This document shows, piece after piece, positions 35,176 through 45,769 of a DNA stretch of 64,000 nucleotides. A model generated the notes under the pieces. It was given only the letters and a program-made list of their open reading frames with translations, made no database searches and was not told the DNA's origin. Made by a program: the position numbers and the translations under genes. The stretch covers positions 3,224,001-3,288,000 of the forward strand of contig PUDQ02000003.1 of the NCBI GenBank assembly GCA_002964805.2, given 5' to 3'. Position 1 is the stretch's first letter. The number at the start of each line of letters is the position of its first letter. Source of the DNA: Trametes villosa (Eukaryota > Basidiomycota > Agaricomycetes > Polyporales > Polyporaceae).

Positions 35176-35391
35176 TCATCCACGGTCGGATCGGGACCTC
35201 GCCTCCTCGTCTTTCTTCCGATCCTCCTTGCTCAACTCGATGCCAAGGCGGCGCTTCTCGTCCGGCATGAGCTCTGCGGGGACGTCCACGTCCATTCGCT
35301 TCTTGAACACCATCACCATCGTGGAGTTCCGCGCGGTGGCTCTTTTTGGATCATTGGGATTCGGGCCCAGCGTCCATAGTACTCGTACCAT
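35176..35391 (-). CDS. Small hypothetical protein
   Basis: A 71-residue frame from an ATG at 35391 with a credible amino-acid make-up: MVRVLWTLGPNPNDPKRATA, then a hydrophobic MVMVFKKRM and an acidic/basic tail PDEKRRLGIELSKEDRKKDE. Charged helical C-terminus. No family recognised. It may be an exon of a larger gene. Confidence 0.35.
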   Translation of the reverse strand: MVRVLWTLGPNPNDPKRATARNSTMVMVFKKRMDVDVPAELMPDEKRRLGIELSKEDRKKDEEARSRSDRG

Positions 35392-35721
35392 AGCCTAGGT
35401 AGATATCAATAAAATCGCTATCTGCACATGGCCTCATGGCGGTGATCTTCATCCAAGAAGTGTGATCAGTCTATACGCCAGCGTGCTTGATCAGGACCGA
35501 AAGGAGCTGAGCGAAGAGGGAGAAATTTGAGGGCGGGAGTTAGTACCGTTTTGCTGTACAAGTCGGCTTATTGTCACGCGCTGACGGGGACAAAGTGAAA
35601 TCAAAGAGCGGTGGGGGTACAATCTGAGATCTTTATAGCGCTGCCATTCTGTTACTGAGAAGATAGCATACAAGCGTAGTGTATAGGATTTGTGGACTGG
35701 ACGGCGAGTCGGAGGAGGGGG

Positions 35722-35784
35722 CTCAGCGCTCAGAGGCGCCCGAGTGGCTGGGCCAAGTGCGTCGGCGTTTTCCGAGACGCGTCG
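35722..35784 (+). repeat. Dispersed ~61-bp repeat, copy 2
   Basis: Inverted partner of 1628-1688; see that entry. Lies about 200 bp before the second large duplication copy, in non-coding sequence. Confidence 0.75.
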
Positions 35785-35969
35785 GTTACAAGTGGCAAAG
35801 TGCTAACGGCACGCATTCGACGATGCGCTCAACCGTGTTGACGTGGACTCCTTGGCCACCACCACCACCTCCTTCCAGGCATAAGTATGGAGTTTTGTGA
35901 TCGCTATAGGGGACCGTGGCCTCACTCCCGATATTTGGCGACATAGCTCAGGACCGCAGCGTTCCGACT

Positions 35970-37400
35970 TGAATCGCTTCGCATGGCGACTGTTCTTCCT
36001 CCACCTGCACGCTGCGTCTGGCAGCGCAAGGACACCGCATCGACCATGCCACGCAGTGCGTATTTACCGGAAGTGCCCATCCGCCGTTGAACCTCGCGCC
36101 CGTATGTCCGGACTCGCCCGCGTACTGCCCATACTTACATGTAAGTGACTTCGGTGTACAACAGATGAATACATCCGAACGTTGCCCCACGTTAACGGGA
36201 CATAGCGGCCACAGTCAGGCACCCCACCGCTTGTGTGGTTATTACTCAGCCCCGGAGCCATGACCGACACAATACGAGCCACGGACGACTCGGATCCGCA
36301 TACAATGGTCCGCGCTCTTCAATAGCGGCTCCATACCCCGCTATGCACCATGGCTCGCTCGGAGCCTCAGCCTGTGGGCGCATTGTGCACCGCGCGCGTG
36401 GCCTCGGGGCCGCTATTGTCCCGATGAATATATAACCCCCCTCGAACTACCCGGAGACCCCTCGTCCTACACCCACATACTCTCTCGCAGACTCTCCAGA
36501 CCTTCGCACTCTCACCATGCACTGGCCTCTCCCTCCGCCACTCCCCGGCTCGACCCGCCACATAATCCTACTCTATACCACCCGCGCCGTCGCGTTCGAC
36601 GCGTCCATCCCCATCCAAGACCCCGCGTAGCCCACGTTCGAGGTGTTCGGTCGCGCGCGCACCTGGGACGTTCTGGGCGAAGACGTCGGAGGAGCCAACT
36701 CAGAGCGTCACGGCACCTCAGCCAGCCATCCATACCGCGCGTGGTCAAGGGGCGCGTGTTGTGGATGTAGGGCCGTTGAGACCTCGGACACTCCCGTTCG
36801 CCCGCGGAGCACCCGCGGCGCGGGTATGCCATGCCCAAGCGGACGTGCGCTCCTATCCTTCATTCATTTGCTCGCCCCGTGCTGACCATTGGTGCGCTTG
36901 CAGGAACAAACTACGGCTGAGCAGGCCAATCGAGCTGTCGAGACTGCACGTCCGACTCCTGGCGTCCGGCTACGCATCGCATCCCGTGTTCGCAACTCCC
37001 GATGTGTCGGGCGTCTCACCGCAGGAGTGGTCATTTAAGCCGGATGTATTCGATGTGATCTGAACTCCCGTAACGATGTAAGTCGCACCTCCTCTTTGCG
37101 CCGCGCACCGCCGCGTCCCGAGCCGAGCTGAACATTCGTGTGCCACAGGTTATGGTCCTACGTCGTGCCCCGGCAACGCCTCGCACGGCGACTGCGGAGA
37201 GTTCATGGAGGAGGATTCACCACCGTCCTCGGTGACACCGTCATCAGACTCGGACTCCACCATGAGCCTTGACGTCGCTGGACGACGCTCCGGCAAGAAA
37301 GCCGCAAAGACGGGGAGCTTCCGCGGATCAGGAAGACCTGGATGTGGACGACGCAAGTTAGCGCTACGCTGTTGACTCGGATATCACTAGTTCGGCAGCA
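35970..37400 (+). repeat. Diverged large duplication, copy 2
   Basis: Partner of 33220-34560. It carries the same promoter-like block (TATATAA about 36430-36436), the small ORF, and after an intron-like GTAAGT (37077) to ACAG (37149) a frame reading PPSSVTPSSDSDSTMSL then GRRSGKKAAK. Copy 1 has matching fragments in two different frames. Shared DSD..TM and RRSGK..A segments suggest that the ancestor encoded a real protein. Confidence 0.65.
36517..36630 (+). CDS. Conserved 37-residue small ORF, copy 2
   Basis: Same length as the ORF at 33783 and gap-free alignment: MHWPLPPPL, RHIILLY and AFDA are shared. It starts in the same CTCACCATG context. Function unknown; see copy 1 for alternatives. 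Confidence 0.45.
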   Translation: MHWPLPPPLPGSTRHIILLYTTRAVAFDASIPIQDPA

Positions 37401-38310
37401 GACAGACTCCAGGATAGTCGGCGTGCGTCCTGGTTCCAGCGGCTCATCGCTGCGCCACTCGACTGTCGGCAGCGCGCCCGACGCGCGGATGGCTGAGGAC
37501 GAAAACTACTCATCGCCCTCACACACAGAGTGCAGGCGGGTCCGGAGAGCCTACAAGAGGCTTGGAAGGAACGGATTCATCATCCGCTAGGAGACGGGCG
37601 GCATCGGGTACTCCGCTGCCTCGTCGGCGCCCCAGAGCCTCTGCCCTATGTATAGGTTCGGAGCCGTCCTAGATTACTAGTAACGATACGCCCAATAAAT
37701 TCGGCGTTCAACTATCATTTGCATGATGAAGTTGCCGCCGTGAGTCAGTAAGTTCCAGGGTCCATTTCAGAAGTTGTGGTTGTGTTTCTTTCAATATCCC
37801 GCGCCGGCCCTCTTCCCGGTTTCATTAACGACGGCGTCAATTATTTCGCTGAGTCAAACATCGTCTTGCCTCAGCCTATGCGAGATGTGTGTCACTGTGT
37901 GCTAGTACAACAGTGCAGTTTCAAACATGGAAGTCATCCAGAGTCATGAAGGCGCTCGCCACCAGTGCATGAGATGCGATCGAGATTCGTGTTGATCATG
38001 ATCTCGATCGTCTACGAGGAGGATCGTGCACGATCGCGCGCCCGATGCTCGAGCTTGCCACCTCCCCTCCCCTCGCGCACGTCCACTGCGAGGATACTGC
38101 TCTCCACTGCGCATGTACAGTGCATCGAATTGACCTCATCGCAAACTCAGGCTCGCACTGTCTCGCTGTGAGCTCGTTTCGCGTCAGGTGAGCGCATATC
38201 TTATAGAAAGCAGGCGAGCCTACTACTTCGGAGTAAAGGCCTCTGAAAGCAGAGCTCACAACCGCATGTAACTTCCCCGACGCGCTCAAGAGCTTAAGAC
38301 ATACGCCAGG
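37401..38310. other. Intergenic stretch
   Basis: AT-richer than its surroundings. Only short frames. No repeat or RNA gene seen; it holds the 5' flank of the F-box gene. Confidence 0.5.
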
Positions 38311-40245
38311 ATGCCCAGTATCCCCGTGCACCATCCCGTCTATTGGGAGAGCAATCTGACGGCCATGTCACGATTAGCCACCCGGCTTTGGGAGTACCCC
38401 CCTCGAGCACCTCCAACCCCCGCGATGAAACGAGCCACCCCCGGAGTTTTGTCCTTCAAGGTTCGAACACGAGACTTCGGCAACTCACTGTCAGAGTCGC
38501 CACCCACGATGGATGCCCCTCGCCTGGAGACACTCGCAGTGCACGCGGCTATACACACCCTTCCTCCAGAGCTCATCCTTCACATTTTCGCCCTCTGCGG
38601 GGAACGCCCATACCGAGGAGACACACCCCCGATCCGGGCGGTCGCGCTGCTCATGCTCGTGTGCTCCCACTGGCGGGATCTCATCCTGAACACATCCACC
38701 TTCTGGCGACACGTCTCTGCTACCCGCAACCTCCCCTGGCTAGCGCTCTGCCTCGAACGCTCCCGCAATTGCACGCTGGACCTCACAATCGTTACACCAG
38801 GGCCTACAAATCGCGACTCTCTCGCGCTGATCCTCCCGCACGCGCGTCGGATACGGTCTCTCAACGCGCATCTTGTCGAATACTGGGGGGAAGACTACGA
38901 GATCCTGCGCCCCTTCTTCGACGCAGGGATGCCCCACCTAGAATCATTCGAGCTCGTCCCGTACGGGGCTCTCCAGCTCTCTCGCCCGGGGACTGCACCC
39001 GGAGACGACCCTCGGGTGATTCTCCAGGGCCTGTATTGCGTACGGGCGGATAGGATCCAACCGGTGCCGAGGACGTCCTGGCCCGCGCTGCGCATGCTCA
39101 GGTTGGCCGGCACATACTGGCCGCTTGCGCCCTGCGCGTGCTCGTTCTCCCACCTGCTACACGTCATTGCTCGCAGCCCCTGGCTTGAAGAGCTGTCCCT
39201 GCACATCCTCTCCGACTTCGCGGTCCAGCAGGAACCGCCTGACAATGCCGCCGCTATAAACAGCAGAGGCGGAGTTCGGAGCGTAGCGTCGCCACCACGG
39301 ATATCTCTACGTAGGCTGCGTCGGCTTTCCGTACACGGATCGCTCTGGTTCGTCTCGGCCATCGCACAGCGCCTTGACATCCCCGCTGACATCTCGAACC
39401 TCGATATTCGAGTGCGGCGCTCGCCCACGGACGACGACAGCGAAGCGGCCGTCACCCGCCTCCTCCTCCAGCACTTCCGCCCAGTCCTCGAGAGGATGAC
39501 AGACGTGGTTCTCTCCGGGGACCAGGAGAATCAGGCGCAGTTGTACTCCCCGAGACATCCCTGGCACGCACGGCGGACAGAGCACGACCCGCTCGTCCTC
39601 TTCTCCTTGGAAGACCGCACGGGTATACCGGGTCCGCGGAACTTTGAGGCGCGCCTCCGCCCGCTTGCGCGTGCGCTATCGTCCGTCCCCGTGCAAAGCC
39701 TAACGCTGAAAGCGTCCGTTGCGCGCTCTGGCCCTCTCGAAGATGGGTACGAGGAGATGGCCGCGGAGCTGTGGACCACCGTATTCGACGCCGTCCCGTC
39801 CGTCGAGCGACTCTGCGTTCTCGTCCGGCCTGGAACGTATCCCAAGATCAGCCTCGACGTCGTGCAGCTGCTCCGTGCCCTTCAGCCCGCGCCGTGTGGT
39901 CGGAATCCAGAGGGGAGGGACGAGCAGTCCCAGGCCGAGGAGCCGCTTCAACTGGGGCCCGCAAGGTGTTCTCTGCTCACCCGCCTGAGCATCCACGGCG
40001 AGTTCGGGTACTCCGCGCGGGACTCGTGCCGTGCGCTGGAGGCCCTCGTCGAGTGCGTGCGCATGCGTGCGCTCGGCGGGGCCCGTCTCGAGGAGGTGGA
40101 CCTACATTTCTGGCACCGGCAGCGCGACGAAGAGTCCCTGAAGCTGGGGAAGGAGCATCGCGCGTTGTTGGCGCAGGTGAAGAGCTACGCGGGACGGTTT
40201 GCGTGTAAGTTCGGGTTGAGTGCGGGATGTCAGGCGTGCTGGTGA
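38311..40245 (+). CDS. F-box/LRR protein, intact single exon
   Basis: Uninterrupted 644-residue frame. VLSFKVRTRDFGNSL near residue 50 matches the FKVRTR motif of the F-box gene at 22649. The F-box reads HTLPPELILHIFALCGE, then VALLMLVCSHWRDLILNTST and FWRHVSATRNLPWLALCLER. LRR-like strands follow and the end is GCQACW, paralleling GCRTCHW of the other gene. The two are clear paralogues in opposite orientation 14 kb apart. Probable SCF ubiquitin-ligase adaptor; target unknown. No introns. Confidence 0.86.
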   Translation: MPSIPVHHPVYWESNLTAMSRLATRLWEYPPRAPPTPAMKRATPGVLSFKVRTRDFGNSLSESPPTMDAPRLETLAVHAAIHTLPPELILHIFALCGERPYRGDTPPIRAVALLMLVCSHWRDLILNTSTFWRHVSATRNLPWLALCLERSRNCTLDLTIVTPGPTNRDSLALILPHARRIRSLNAHLVEYWGEDYEILRPFFDAGMPHLESFELVPYGALQLSRPGTAPGDDPRVILQGLYCVRADRIQPVPRTSWPALRMLRLAGTYWPLAPCACSFSHLLHVIARSPWLEELSLHILSDFAVQQEPPDNAAAINSRGGVRSVASPPRISLRRLRRLSVHGSLWFVSAIAQRLDIPADISNLDIRVRRSPTDDDSEAAVTRLLLQHFRPVLERMTDVVLSGDQENQAQLYSPRHPWHARRTEHDPLVLFSLEDRTGIPGPRNFEARLRPLARALSSVPVQSLTLKASVARSGPLEDGYEEMAAELWTTVFDAVPSVERLCVLVRPGTYPKISLDVVQLLRALQPAPCGRNPEGRDEQSQAEEPLQLGPARCSLLTRLSIHGEFGYSARDSCRALEALVECVRMRALGGARLEEVDLHFWHRQRDEESLKLGKEHRALLAQVKSYAGRFACKFGLSAGCQACW

Positions 40246-40367
40246 AACGCTAGGGCGTATTGGATACAGGGATGGTATGCGTGTATAGTATGTACCGACT
40301 ACTCGGGTGCTACGGGAATGTAAAGCATACAGGTACACCATACCCGACACGCCACTTTCTCGCGCAG

Positions 40368-41346
40368 TTAATATCCGGCGAGGACCTCCTGCGCACCGGC
40401 GTTCTTGGGGTCATTCTCCTTCCCGTAGTTCCCGGCGAAGAAGTCATAGTTGACCGCGTTCCGCACCGCGATGTCGGGCCTGTGTTCCGCAAGCCACTGG
40501 GCATCCTCAACTTTGTACGCCTCGTCGTCGGTCCCATCATGCCCGTTATACACGAAGTGTGTAGCCTAAATCGGGGGCGTACGTGAGTGGATTACACCTT
40601 GGCAGCGCGCTGTGTACGCCGGGAGGCGGCGCATACCTCGTGAATGAGGATCCGGCCACGGAACGCCTCAGTTTCGAAGAACCAGGCCGGGCAGAGGTGC
40701 ACGACGCCAACGCTACCAAGGAACAATATACGTCAGATCAAGGCATGGAGAGTCAGCTCAGAAGGCCGCATACATGTTGTCGTCCACGTAGGCCGCGACG
40801 GTCGCCGCCTCGGGTATCACGGGGCACGGGTCGTGGCACACGTACGTCCAGTTCTCGATGTCGTAGCTATTGACCAGCAGGAAGCGGGCGGTGACCATTC
40901 CCCTTCTAGTATTGTCCGGTCCGCCGAACCACCGTTGGTACCGCGGGCCCGTCCCTTCCTCCCGGAGATAACTAGTGTTGAGGACAGCCCACGCAAATCA
41001 GAAAGAAGAGGTCAGAACGAGGATGTAGATGCACTCACGCCAGCGCGTCGGCGATGAATTCCCGGGCAGTCTCGAAGGCTGCTCTGATCGATACCTGCTG
41101 CCAATCCAGGCAGCCCTGGAAGACCGGGGCGAGTGCGGGAGTCGACTGGGTCGTATTGTCGACGCTGGGGCGCTCGGGGTGCGTCGACTTGGAGGGATAC
41201 AAGTGGCTACCGACGCGGGCGATCACCTCGACGTTGCCGACGTACGATCCCGGTATGTCAACCTCGATGTGAACGGTGGAGGGAGCGGCGAGCACCGCAA
41301 GCAGCGCAGAGAGGCACAGTATGGCAATGGAGGGGAAGCGGGGCAT
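40368..41346 (-). CDS. Secreted M35 (deuterolysin-type, Asp-zincin) metalloprotease
   Basis: Four exons (41346-41039, 40971-40774, 40712-40637, 40565-40368) encode 259 residues. The N-terminus MPRFPSIAILCLSALLAVLA is a signal peptide. The zinc site HEATH (HExxH) is split by the last intron between HE and ATH. The third ligand lies in GTDDEAY, the GTxDxxY motif diagnostic of M35, and NAVNYDFFAGNY is the conserved C-terminal block. Paired cysteines (VCHDPC, HLC) fit a secreted enzyme. It is shorter than the ~350-residue enzymes that carry a long propeptide, so the propeptide appears short or absent. Expected role: extracellular protein degradation. Confidence 0.9.
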
Positions 41347-41795
41347 GGTGGGGTGTGTACGGAAGGTGAGGAAGTACGCTGGCCATGATACTGTCGTCGA
41401 CGGACCTCTTATGTGTCGATGAGGCTTCTGTATCTGCATTCGGCGAGGGCGAGCGCTGTAACGTCTAGCGATTCATGCCGGTCAGTATGCTGTGCGATGG
41501 CTGCAATAGCGGGTCAGCTGACATCGGGGGCACGAGGAGGACTGCTCGCGAGACACCGGTCCCGACACTGGTGGATCGTTCACAATCCCGGTAGGCCAGA
41601 GGGGTGCGCGATGATACGCCCGAAACACACCGGAGACCGATAGCTTCGAGCTGAGACGGTGGAGGATTCTGCACACAAACGTTATATTAACAACGTATAT
41701 TCCGAAGGGTATCGTCTCGAGCGTCGTTGGGAGACATTGGCACCAAAAGAGCTTCCGCAGGTATGGGGAGGCGATGTAGGCGTGGCGCATGACGG

Positions 41796-42395
41796 TCAGC
41801 ACTCCGACAGGCGCGACGGATATGAGGCAGCTTGAACGCACCAATAGAAACTGCCCTTTCTTATTGGCATCGGGTGCCTCTCCGGGTGAAGCCCAACCTG
41901 CTCATGATGGAAGGTGCGAAGATTCTCGCTCGCACCCGGTTCAATCAGACCAGCGTCTTCGAGGTGCTGTATCCCGGTCATAAGCCAGTGGAGGCACCCA
42001 GAACCGGTCTCGTCGAACTTGTAGCGGTCCATGCCCTTCTCGAGGAAGAGATCCACGATGCGCTGAACAGTGGGAAGAGGCGTCCCAATAGTGCCGATCG
42101 CGAGTTCGATCTTGGGTTGGGCGTCGAGGCCACGGGTGGGTAGACTTGCGAGGTACATCGTTCCCGTGGGAGGGTTGGCAGGTATCATATCGATCAGGAC
42201 AGATTTTTTCCCTAGAGGGGCACCCGGAGTGTCCGATGGCTCGTCTAGAAGAAGATACAGTTGCCAGTGGAAGACGTTGGGCTCGTCCACGGTCGTATTG
42301 ATTGTGCCCGATGCAGTCACTAGAAGATCGGTGACTGCATGTTGCCTATCCTCCGGCTTCAAAGGCTTGTCGTAGATGTTTGCAGCACTGGGCAT
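41796..42395 (-). CDS. Conserved-looking hypothetical protein (possibly DUF7770-like)
   Basis: An intronless frame of 199 residues from the ATG at 42395. It contains FHWQLYLLLDE, KSVLIDMIPA, a Pro/Gly turn, an IELAIGTIGTPLPTVQRIVD segment and GCLHWLMTGIQHLEDAGLI. The HWxLYL then SVxxDMxP layout recalls small fungal DUF7770-type proteins, but this is from memory of the pattern and not verified. No signal peptide, membrane helix or catalytic motif. Confidence 0.5.
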   Translation of the reverse strand: MPSAANIYDKPLKPEDRQHAVTDLLVTASGTINTTVDEPNVFHWQLYLLLDEPSDTPGAPLGKKSVLIDMIPANPPTGTMYLASLPTRGLDAQPKIELAIGTIGTPLPTVQRIVDLFLEKGMDRYKFDETGSGCLHWLMTGIQHLEDAGLIEPGASENLRTFHHEQVGLHPERHPMPIRKGSFYWCVQAASYPSRLSEC

Positions 42396-43180
42396 CACGA
42401 CGACCTGGACTCGTAGGGGAATGTATCGAAAGTGTTTCGAGTGTTAAGCTGGTCCGATGTCGCCGGGCCTCCTACTTGAGCAAGGTGGCATTAGATGGGT
42501 ATCCGCATAATTGTACAACGATGCGCACTGTTTGTCGTCCCTTCAACTTCTTATGAAAGGATATTGTACGTTACGAGCAAACGAGGTCGAGGAGTTCCGT
42601 CAAAATGCACGTTCGGCTCCAGGCTGCACGAGCCCGAGGCGCCGCCAATGCTCGGCGGATGCCGAACCACAGTCTATCAGCGCTTCAGCGCTCTGCGCGC
42701 GCTCTCGAGCCAGGCTCGAGGAGAGCTCGTCCAGACCGCCGCATTGTCCGCATCTTCGTCACCGACGTTGGGCGATAACTTGGCGATAACAGTAAGCAGG
42801 TAGTTGGCCTCGCTGGCAGTCTACATGGTGGCGGGGAGGCCGTATTCTACCACGGCGTTCGCAGCATCTTTACATTGACTGTGCTTTCTTCACGAGCCTC
42901 GAGAGCGGCCGCTCGGCATGATCACATCGGTTTATAAAATATAATCGCACATGGGGACCAGAACCGTGCCAGAATTGTCCGCGTGCGCTCGCGGAGGTAG
43001 GAATACTCTAACCTTCCCATCGACGTCATGTGCTACGGCCGATCGTTATAAGAACGACGTGCATCTAGATGCCGTATGCCCGTCTTCGTTCGTCTTACCA
43101 CCACCATCGCGTACGCACGCTGTTTCATACCGAGGCCTTTACATCCGAAGCTCTTCGATTTTACCCGACTTACACACACC
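42396..43180. other. Intergenic stretch
   Basis: 5' flanks of two divergent genes. TATAAAATATAA near 42933-42944 is the only notable AT-rich spot. Nothing else recognised. Confidence 0.45.
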
Positions 43181-44093
43181 ATGAGTGCTCCTAAGAAGCA
43201 GCGCACTGACGAATATATCCTCTACTACGTGAGTGTCTGCACGCACAAACGAATTCGCGCCGAAGCTGATCGTGTACATATCGCTCTAGTGGCCTGGGAT
43301 CCCCGGGCGCGGCGAATACGTTCGCCTCGCGCTCGAATACGCCGGCATCCCATACACCGAGCGGTCCTCGGACCTCATCAAGACCCTCTCCGACGCAAAG
43401 AAGATCGGTTTTCCACCGCACTTCGCCCCGCCGGCGCTCCAGCTCCCCACCGGCCGCGTCCTCTCCCAGACCGCGAACATCCTCAACCACATCGCGCCCC
43501 GCTGCGGGCTCGCCGGCGTGCACGGCAACAAGCTCAACACGCACGGCGCCTCCGCGCGCGAGGCGCTGCGCGCCCTCGCCGAAGACGCGAACGCGGACGC
43601 GCTCGAGGAGGCCGAGGAGGAGCGCGCGGCGGTGAACCAGCTGACGCAGACCGCGCTCGACTGGCAGGACGAGGTGCACAACGTGCACCACCCCGTCGCG
43701 ACGTCGCTGTTCTACGAGGACCAGAAGGCGGAGGCGGCGCGCGCGGCGGAGGTGTTCCGCGCGACGCGCATCCCGCGCTTCCTCGCGTACTTTGAGGGCG
43801 TGCTTGTAGCGAACCCCGCGACGGCGGAGAGCAAGAGCGGGCGGACGTACCTCGTCGGCGCGCAGACGACGACGGCGGACCTCGTGCTGTTCCAGGTCAT
43901 CGAGGGGCTGCTGTTCCAATTCCCGAGGCGCATGGGGAAGCTGAGGGAGGAGGGGAAGTACGCGAACGTGTTCAAGCTTCATGAGCGCGTCCAGGGCGAG
44001 AAGGGAATCAAAGAGTACATCGCGAGCGGGAAGCGACAGAAGTTCAGCATGGGCATCTTCCGGCACTATGAGGAGCTGGATGGGGAGGAGTAA
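43181..44093 (+). CDS. Glutathione S-transferase-like protein
   Basis: Two exons (43181-43228, 43290-44093; GTGAGT...CTCTAG) give 283 residues. The thioredoxin-like N-domain begins YILYYWPGIPGRGEYVRLAL, with the Tyr near the start that usually activates glutathione, and contains LQLPTGRVLSQTANILNHIA, the cis-Pro/Ser-Gln-Thr-containing glutathione-binding region. The helical C-domain includes SGRTYLVGAQTTTADLVLFQ, matching the GST N-capping box region (S/T-x-x-D). An Ala/Glu-rich insert (about residues 125-160) makes it longer than typical 210-230-residue GSTs. Role: conjugation of glutathione to electrophiles, cytosolic. Confidence 0.8.
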
Positions 44094-44506
44094 GACAACG
44101 TCGCAGAAGTAAAGCAAAGGCCCCGCTTTGTAAATGTACTACACGCTCTTGCCCCCCTCTCTAAGAACCAGCCTCAAGCATTTAGCGCACCAGTCGAACT
44201 ACTTACTATCAGGGAACGCGACACAAGGCCCCGAGCGGCCGCTCGCTACGAGCTCAGATGACTGAGCATAAGCGTGAACGCGCGCTGCCCGGACCTCCTG
44301 GGGATCTCGGCCAACGTTGATCGTCGGGCAGCCGACCCAGACCTAAGGCGATCGGCAAGAGGAGCGGAAGGGAGTATAGCAATGTTCTGGGCAATCAATT
44401 CGTATGACAGCGAGCTGGGCATATCGGACTACCAGTTCACTAGGCAAGCGTACGATACGATGCAGTAGTGTGGCACAGCGTCCATCCATTCATTTGCGGG
44501 AGCGAG

Positions 44507-45483
44507 CTACACAGCAAACGCACCAGTGGTTAGAGCCCATCCGATGCTCCCGATAAACCGAAGCTGATGTTCGTAAAACCCGGCAATGAACCCGAGAACC
44601 CATCGTTCCCATCGGCCTGCTAGGAGATCACCCCACGTTCCTCTCATGGCGGCGTACTCGAACCACTGGGGATAGAAGCCCGCGAACTCCCAGTCGATCA
44701 GCCACACGCGGTGGTTGTCGTCGACGAGGATATTCCTGGGGTGGATGTCGAGGTGACTGAGCACCAGCGGCATGGACGAGTCGAAGGTCATCGGTCCAGG
44801 GGGGTATTTGGTGACGCGGCGATTGACTTCGAGTTTGTGCGTGAACCAGGCCGTAAGCTCTGCGTACGATGCGAACGGCCCAGCGCCCTGCAGGAGTGTT
44901 AGTGCTGCGCGACTGTAGCATTTAGGAAACGGGCGTACGTAGTCGGTAAACATCGGGCCATAACACGTCTGGGGCTCGTTTGCGAGAGGGCCGGGGAACG
45001 GTGGCGAGCGCGGGGCAAACAGCGGGGACTTGATGCGACGCAGCTGCCTGATATAGTCGCGGAGTGTCCAAATGACACGGAAGCGTCGCCAGAGGGAGAG
45101 GCCGGGCCAGCACTCTTTGAGAGTCCTCCCAGCGATGTATTGCATCACAATCGCCTTCCTGCCTCGACGTTCGATGACTTTCAAGACAGCAGGGACCAGG
45201 ACGGTAGACGCTGCGCTGACGAGGCGCATGGTTTGAACCTCGCTGTCCTCCAAGGGGCCGATCCTCATCACCGCGTCGACTGCAATGCGGCGGACCTCCA
45301 CTGGGTTCAGCATCGACGGCGAGGGATACCTGTGAGTGGAACGGTGAAAGACGTTGAAGAGTTCCTCGTCGGATAGGGGAGATAGCTCGTCCCAAGTGGA
45401 GAGCTGCAGAAGACGGGGCCGTTAGCAACAAGCTTCCTCGTATATAGGCTCCTACTCACAGTTGTCTCTAGAGGATCGACCAT
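44507..45483 (-). CDS. APH-family (aminoglycoside phosphotransferase-like) kinase
   Basis: Exon 1 45483-45460 (MVDPLETT), a 56-nt intron 45459-45404 (GTGAGT...TGCAG), then exon 2 45403-44507; 306 residues. The kinase-like core has VMQYIAGRTLKECWP (hinge), the catalytic loop LSHLDIHPRNILVDD (HxDxxxxN) and the metal-binding Asp in VWLIDWEFAGFYP. This matches fungal APH-domain proteins that phosphorylate small molecules; real substrates are largely unknown, and it is not expected to be an antibiotic-resistance gene. A decayed N-terminal copy lies at 62085-62480. The homologous gap between the two copies supports the exon 2 start used here. Confidence 0.82.
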
Positions 45484-45769
45484 GCCGGGCCCTGCGTTGC
45501 GATGGTGGTCACAATCAAACACAAGGTCCGAGCTGTGCAGATGGGGCCGCGGCTTTTAGTCGGCGCTTTAGCCTCGTCGCCGCGATGTTGGTACAATCAC
45601 AACTTCGACAGCCAGCGTCCAGGAGATAAAGGACTCAAGATTGCAACTCCTTACATCCAGCCTACCCCTTCGATGGACTGTGAGGTCTGTATGTGTACAA
45701 AACTCATCAATCCGCTGGACTACCCTCTGTCAGCCACCACTAACGCGGGCATGCCCGTAGCTGCGTAAC

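Noticed and set aside
34212..35398. Overlapping plus-strand frames spanning the 18-bp minisatellite
   Set aside because: All three frames are open because the sequence is GC-rich; the repeated LEDVLH motif comes from the minisatellite.
33783..36630. Small ORFs as fungal mating pheromone precursors
   Set aside because: No C-terminal CaaX box, so prenylated pheromone is unlikely.
44507..45483. APH gene as horizontally acquired antibiotic resistance
   Set aside because: It contains a typical short intron, has a decayed paralogue in the same window and resembles the widespread fungal APH-domain family.
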